From Alphaproteobacteria bacterium (lineage in GTDB: Bacteria > Pseudomonadota > Alphaproteobacteria > Rhodobacterales > Rhodobacteraceae): 64,000 nt of DNA. The notes below the pieces were generated by a model. The model did not search any database. It was not told the DNA's origin and worked only from the letters and a program-made list of their open reading frames with translations. Position numbers and translations under genes: made by a program. Below are positions 62,170-64,000 of this stretch, piece after piece (within the stretch, counting starts at the first letter, position 1; each line of letters starts with the position of its first letter). The stretch spans positions 1 through 64,000 of the forward strand of contig JASBSZ010000048.1 of the NCBI GenBank assembly GCA_030148665.1, in the 5' to 3' direction.

Positions 62170-62876
62170 GCGCGCGTCCTGGCGGGCCTTTCGCCAGCCA
62201 GGCGGTGGAACTGATGGGTAAAGGTCGCAACCCCCAGAATCGGCACGAACAGCCCCAGCAGCGGCACCGATAGCGGAATCGCCATCAGGATGCCTGCGAT
62301 CCAGATACCGACAACATGACGCCGACGCATTGCATCGGCCTGCCTGCGGTCCAGCCGGCGCATGGCGACCAGCTGAAAATATTCACGCCCCAGCAACCAG
62401 CCATTGACCAGCCAGAAAATCACCGGCGCCAGCAGGCTGGATGCAAGATAGATCACCAGTGCCAGCAGATTGACAACAATCACCACCAGCACGAAACGCA
62501 GGCTGTCCACCACGCTTTCCCACAAAGGTATCCGCCGCGGAGCGCCGAGATGGGGGTAATGACGCGCTTCGACCGCGTCAGCGACCTCATCCAGGAAAAA
62601 GCCGATGAACACCGATGCCACCGGCACCATCACGAACGAGGACAGGAACAGCAGCACGACCAGCCCCAGCCCCGAGGCAAGATTGTCAAGAAACGTCACC
62701 TGCCCGATGAAGGGCAGCGTCACGTTCTCGGGCACGATCCACTGGACAAAGGCCGAAAAGCCGAACACGAAAGGCCCGAAAATGGCCAGCGTCAGCAATA
62801 CCGCCCTCACCAGAACCCGCCGAAAGGCCGGATCACCGATCTGCCTGAGGGCCAGCAGAAAATCGCGCAGGATCAT
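62163..62876 (-). CDS. EI24-domain membrane protein (CysZ-like)
   Basis: This 237-residue protein has about five hydrophobic helices and the EI24 hallmarks, including FIGFFLDEVADAVEARHYPHLG, LRFVLVVIVVNLLALVIYL and a NGWLLGREYFQLVAMRRL segment. The bacterial relative CysZ is a sulfate channel; other members are uncharacterised, so transport is inferred. Its ATG overlaps the nitroreductase stop by four bases (ATGA, 62873-62876). Confidence 0.85.
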   Translation of the reverse strand: MILRDFLLALRQIGDPAFRRVLVRAVLLTLAIFGPFVFGFSAFVQWIVPENVTLPFIGQVTFLDNLASGLGLVVLLFLSSFVMVPVASVFIGFFLDEVADAVEARHYPHLGAPRRIPLWESVVDSLRFVLVVIVVNLLALVIYLASSLLAPVIFWLVNGWLLGREYFQLVAMRRLDRRQADAMRRRHVVGIWIAGILMAIPLSVPLLGLFVPILGVATFTHQFHRLAGERPARTRAQ

Positions 62877-63451
62877 GCCCGCACCCAGGTCGTCAGCGCC
62901 GCGACATCCGGTCGGGGGCGCTCGGGGGGAACAATCGTCTCGGTGCCGATATGAATGAACCCGGCGACAAACTCATTCCCGCTCAGACCCAGCGCTTGCG
63001 ACAGGAACGCCCGATCATGGGCCATCCAGCCGGTCAGCCAGTTCGCCCCCCAGCCCGAGGCAAGCGCCCCGTTCAGCAGCGCCAGGCAGACGGCGCCGGC
63101 AGAAAGGATCTGTTCGACTTCGGGAACCTTGTCCGATTCTGTCGGCGCGGCAATGACGGCAATGACCAGATCGGCATCGGCGAACTGCCTTCGTGCCTTG
63201 TCCAGCTTTTCGCCCGGCTGATCCCCTCCCTCACCCAGTTCAACCACCAGCGCGGCCAGCCGCTGCAATGCGGCCCCTTCAAGCACGATGAACCGCCAGG
63301 GAACCAGCTTGCCATGATCGGGGCTGCGCGCCGCGATCTGCAGCAGCTCTTCGACCTCGGCGCGCGTCGGCACCGGCCGGGTCAATGTCCGCGCCGGACG
63401 CGAACGCCGGGTCCGCAGGAATTCCAGCACCTCTGGGCGTGGCTCGGGCAT
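62873..63451 (-). CDS. Nitroreductase family protein (YdjA-like)
   Basis: The 192-residue FMN enzyme has the nitroreductase fold: EFLRTRRSRPARTL at the N-terminus, APSPDHGK-like AARSPDHGKLVPWRFIVL, and a C-terminal FVAGFIHIGTETIVPPERPR. It is short, like YdjA, and would act as a dimer using NAD(P)H on nitroaromatics or quinones. The start follows GGAGAAATGCC. It is coupled to the EI24 gene downstream. Confidence 0.88.
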   Translation of the reverse strand: MPEPRPEVLEFLRTRRSRPARTLTRPVPTRAEVEELLQIAARSPDHGKLVPWRFIVLEGAALQRLAALVVELGEGGDQPGEKLDKARRQFADADLVIAVIAAPTESDKVPEVEQILSAGAVCLALLNGALASGWGANWLTGWMAHDRAFLSQALGLSGNEFVAGFIHIGTETIVPPERPRPDVAALTTWVRA

Positions 63452-63521
63452 GGCATTTCTCCAAACAGGGTTTCGCGCCTATTTCGGCACGCGCGCCCCT
63501 GCTGTCAACTGCCCGACGGCA

Positions 63522-63543
63522 CTTCTTCTTTGCCCAAATACGC
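63522..63543 (+). repeat. Box-only relic of the 60-base repeat, copy 4
   Basis: CTTCTTCTTTGCCCAAATAC and the following GC are identical to the box of copies 1 and 3, but the two hairpins are absent; ATTTTCCGG follows instead. It lies 30 bases past the stop of the DUF1501 gene. Confidence 0.8.
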
Positions 63544-63572
63544 ATTTTCCGGCCGCAGTACCACAGCGCCCG

Positions 63573-64000
63573 TCACGCGATGATCCCCGGATCATCGCCC
63601 ATATCCAGCCCCGGAAACACCACGCGTTCCAGCACTCCGCGTTCCAGCCCGAACAAGCCCCGCATGGCATATGCCGCATAGGCCCGCACATCGCTTGTGG
63701 GCAGCAGGTCGCGATTCTGATACAGATCGCTTTCCCCCAGCCCCGGCCAGCGACCGTAAACCTTGCCACCCCGCAAAGCACCGCCTGCCATCACCATGAC
63801 ACCCGCAGTGCCGTGATCCGTCCCGCGCGAGCCGTTTTCGCGCACCGTGCGCCCGAACTCCGTCATGGCCATGACCACCGTCTTGCCCCAATTCGTGCCC
63901 AGCCCGCGCTTCAACTCCAGCAGCGCATCGGCCAACTCGCCCAGAGGCCTGTTGATTCCGCCCGCCTGGGCACGGTGGGTGTCCCACCCGTTGATGGAAA
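63573..64000 (-). CDS. DUF1501 family protein, C-terminal part (cut by window end)
   Basis: The last 142 codons of a minus-strand gene continue past the window edge (beginning with SINGWDTHRAQ). They carry the DUF1501 signature VMAMTEFGRTVREN followed by GTDHGTAGVMVMAGGAL and end at TGA 63575-63573. DUF1501 proteins are alkaline-phosphatase-fold, usually exported proteins (often with a Tat signal) of unknown substrate, paired with DUF1800 proteins. The N-terminus and neighbours are outside the window. Confidence 0.85.
   Translation of the reverse strand, partial: SINGWDTHRAQAGGINRPLGELADALLELKRGLGTNWGKTVVMAMTEFGRTVRENGSRGTDHGTAGVMVMAGGALRGGKVYGRWPGLGESDLYQNRDLLPTSDVRAYAAYAMRGLFGLERGVLERVVFPGLDMGDDPGIIA

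Noticed and set aside
1-64000. CRISPR arrays, tRNA or rRNA genes, prophage modules
   Set aside because: No regularly spaced repeats, no cloverleaf-like segments with GTTCRAnnC-type T-arms, and no structural phage genes were seen in any gap between genes.

Overview
The window is a dense, GC-rich stretch of chromosome from an alphaproteobacterium, most probably of the order Rhodobacterales (Paracoccus/Rhodobacter/Roseobacter relatives). The assignment rests on gene order and protein resemblance, not on a marker gene: a ctaC-ctaB-small ORF-ctaE-surf1-thrC-M16 peptidase-GNAT run, hisC-tyrA-extensin-like, the MgpS-like helicase-S4 protein-7Fe ferredoxin run, DUF484-xerC, and a glycine-riboswitch gcvTHP operon. 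About 54 protein genes are called. No tRNA, rRNA or CRISPR was seen, and no gap between genes exceeds 300 bases without being described.

Layout. 1-221: right end of an IS21-family insertion sequence (end of istB, terminal repeats), 20 bases from the start of an MFS transporter. 242-3333: MFS, quinone oxidoreductase and Bax-inhibitor-1 protein. 3467-6656 (minus): extensin-like protein, tyrA, hisC. 6741-9762 (minus): HPP protein, priA. 10047-13175: transaldolase-like aldolase, DUF484, xerC, secreted HNH nuclease. 13179-16917: nadE, then divergent cobT and cobS/cobV. 16950-18865: hydrolase, SCP2 protein, TPR protein. 18918-23347: helicase, S4 RNA-binding protein, VIT metal transporter, ferredoxin. 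23462-28331 (minus): AidB-like dehydrogenase, sulfide:quinone reductase-like flavoprotein with a dyad operator, BKACE-type enzyme, arylesterase. 28408-31646: divergent ABC ATPase/FtsX permease pair. 31800-37268: class V aminotransferase, phosphatase, MsbA-like exporter, glycosyltransferase, YgfZ. 37375-39941: cytochrome P450 and AlkB-type hydroxylase. 39952-44692 (minus): gcvP, gcvH, gcvT and a tandem glycine riboswitch. 44791-48486: GGCT, gltX, FAD oxidoreductase. 48499-55620 (minus): GNAT, M16 peptidase, thrC, and the cytochrome oxidase cta genes. 55803-64000: tldD, dprA, topA, methylmalonyl-CoA epimerase, DUF1467, EI24 protein, nitroreductase and a truncated DUF1501 gene.

Functionally most of the window is housekeeping: amino acid synthesis (tyrA, hisC, thrC), cofactors (nadE, cobT, cobS), DNA replication/repair/recombination (priA, xerC, dprA, topA), respiration (cta genes, fdxA, sqr), glycine cleavage, and envelope transport. 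Accessory flavour comes from the IS end, the P450-alkB operon, sqr and the secreted nuclease.

The most unusual signals are two families of short structured repeats. One is a 60-base element (conserved CTTCTTCTTTGCCCAAATACGC-type box plus two hairpins) at 7501, 31659 and 42858, with a box-only relic at 63522; its stem differs between copies while pairing is kept. The other is a two-hairpin palindromic element at 9798 and, inverted, at 45483; a third, 29/33 identical copy lies inside the coding sequence of a glycosyltransferase (36055-36087), where it appears to be read in frame as extra amino acids. Also notable: ctaG and the usual DUF983 gene are missing from the cta cluster, an ATTC-N8-GAAT dyad sits before sqr, and a TTGAC-N4-GTCAA dyad before the P450-alkB pair.
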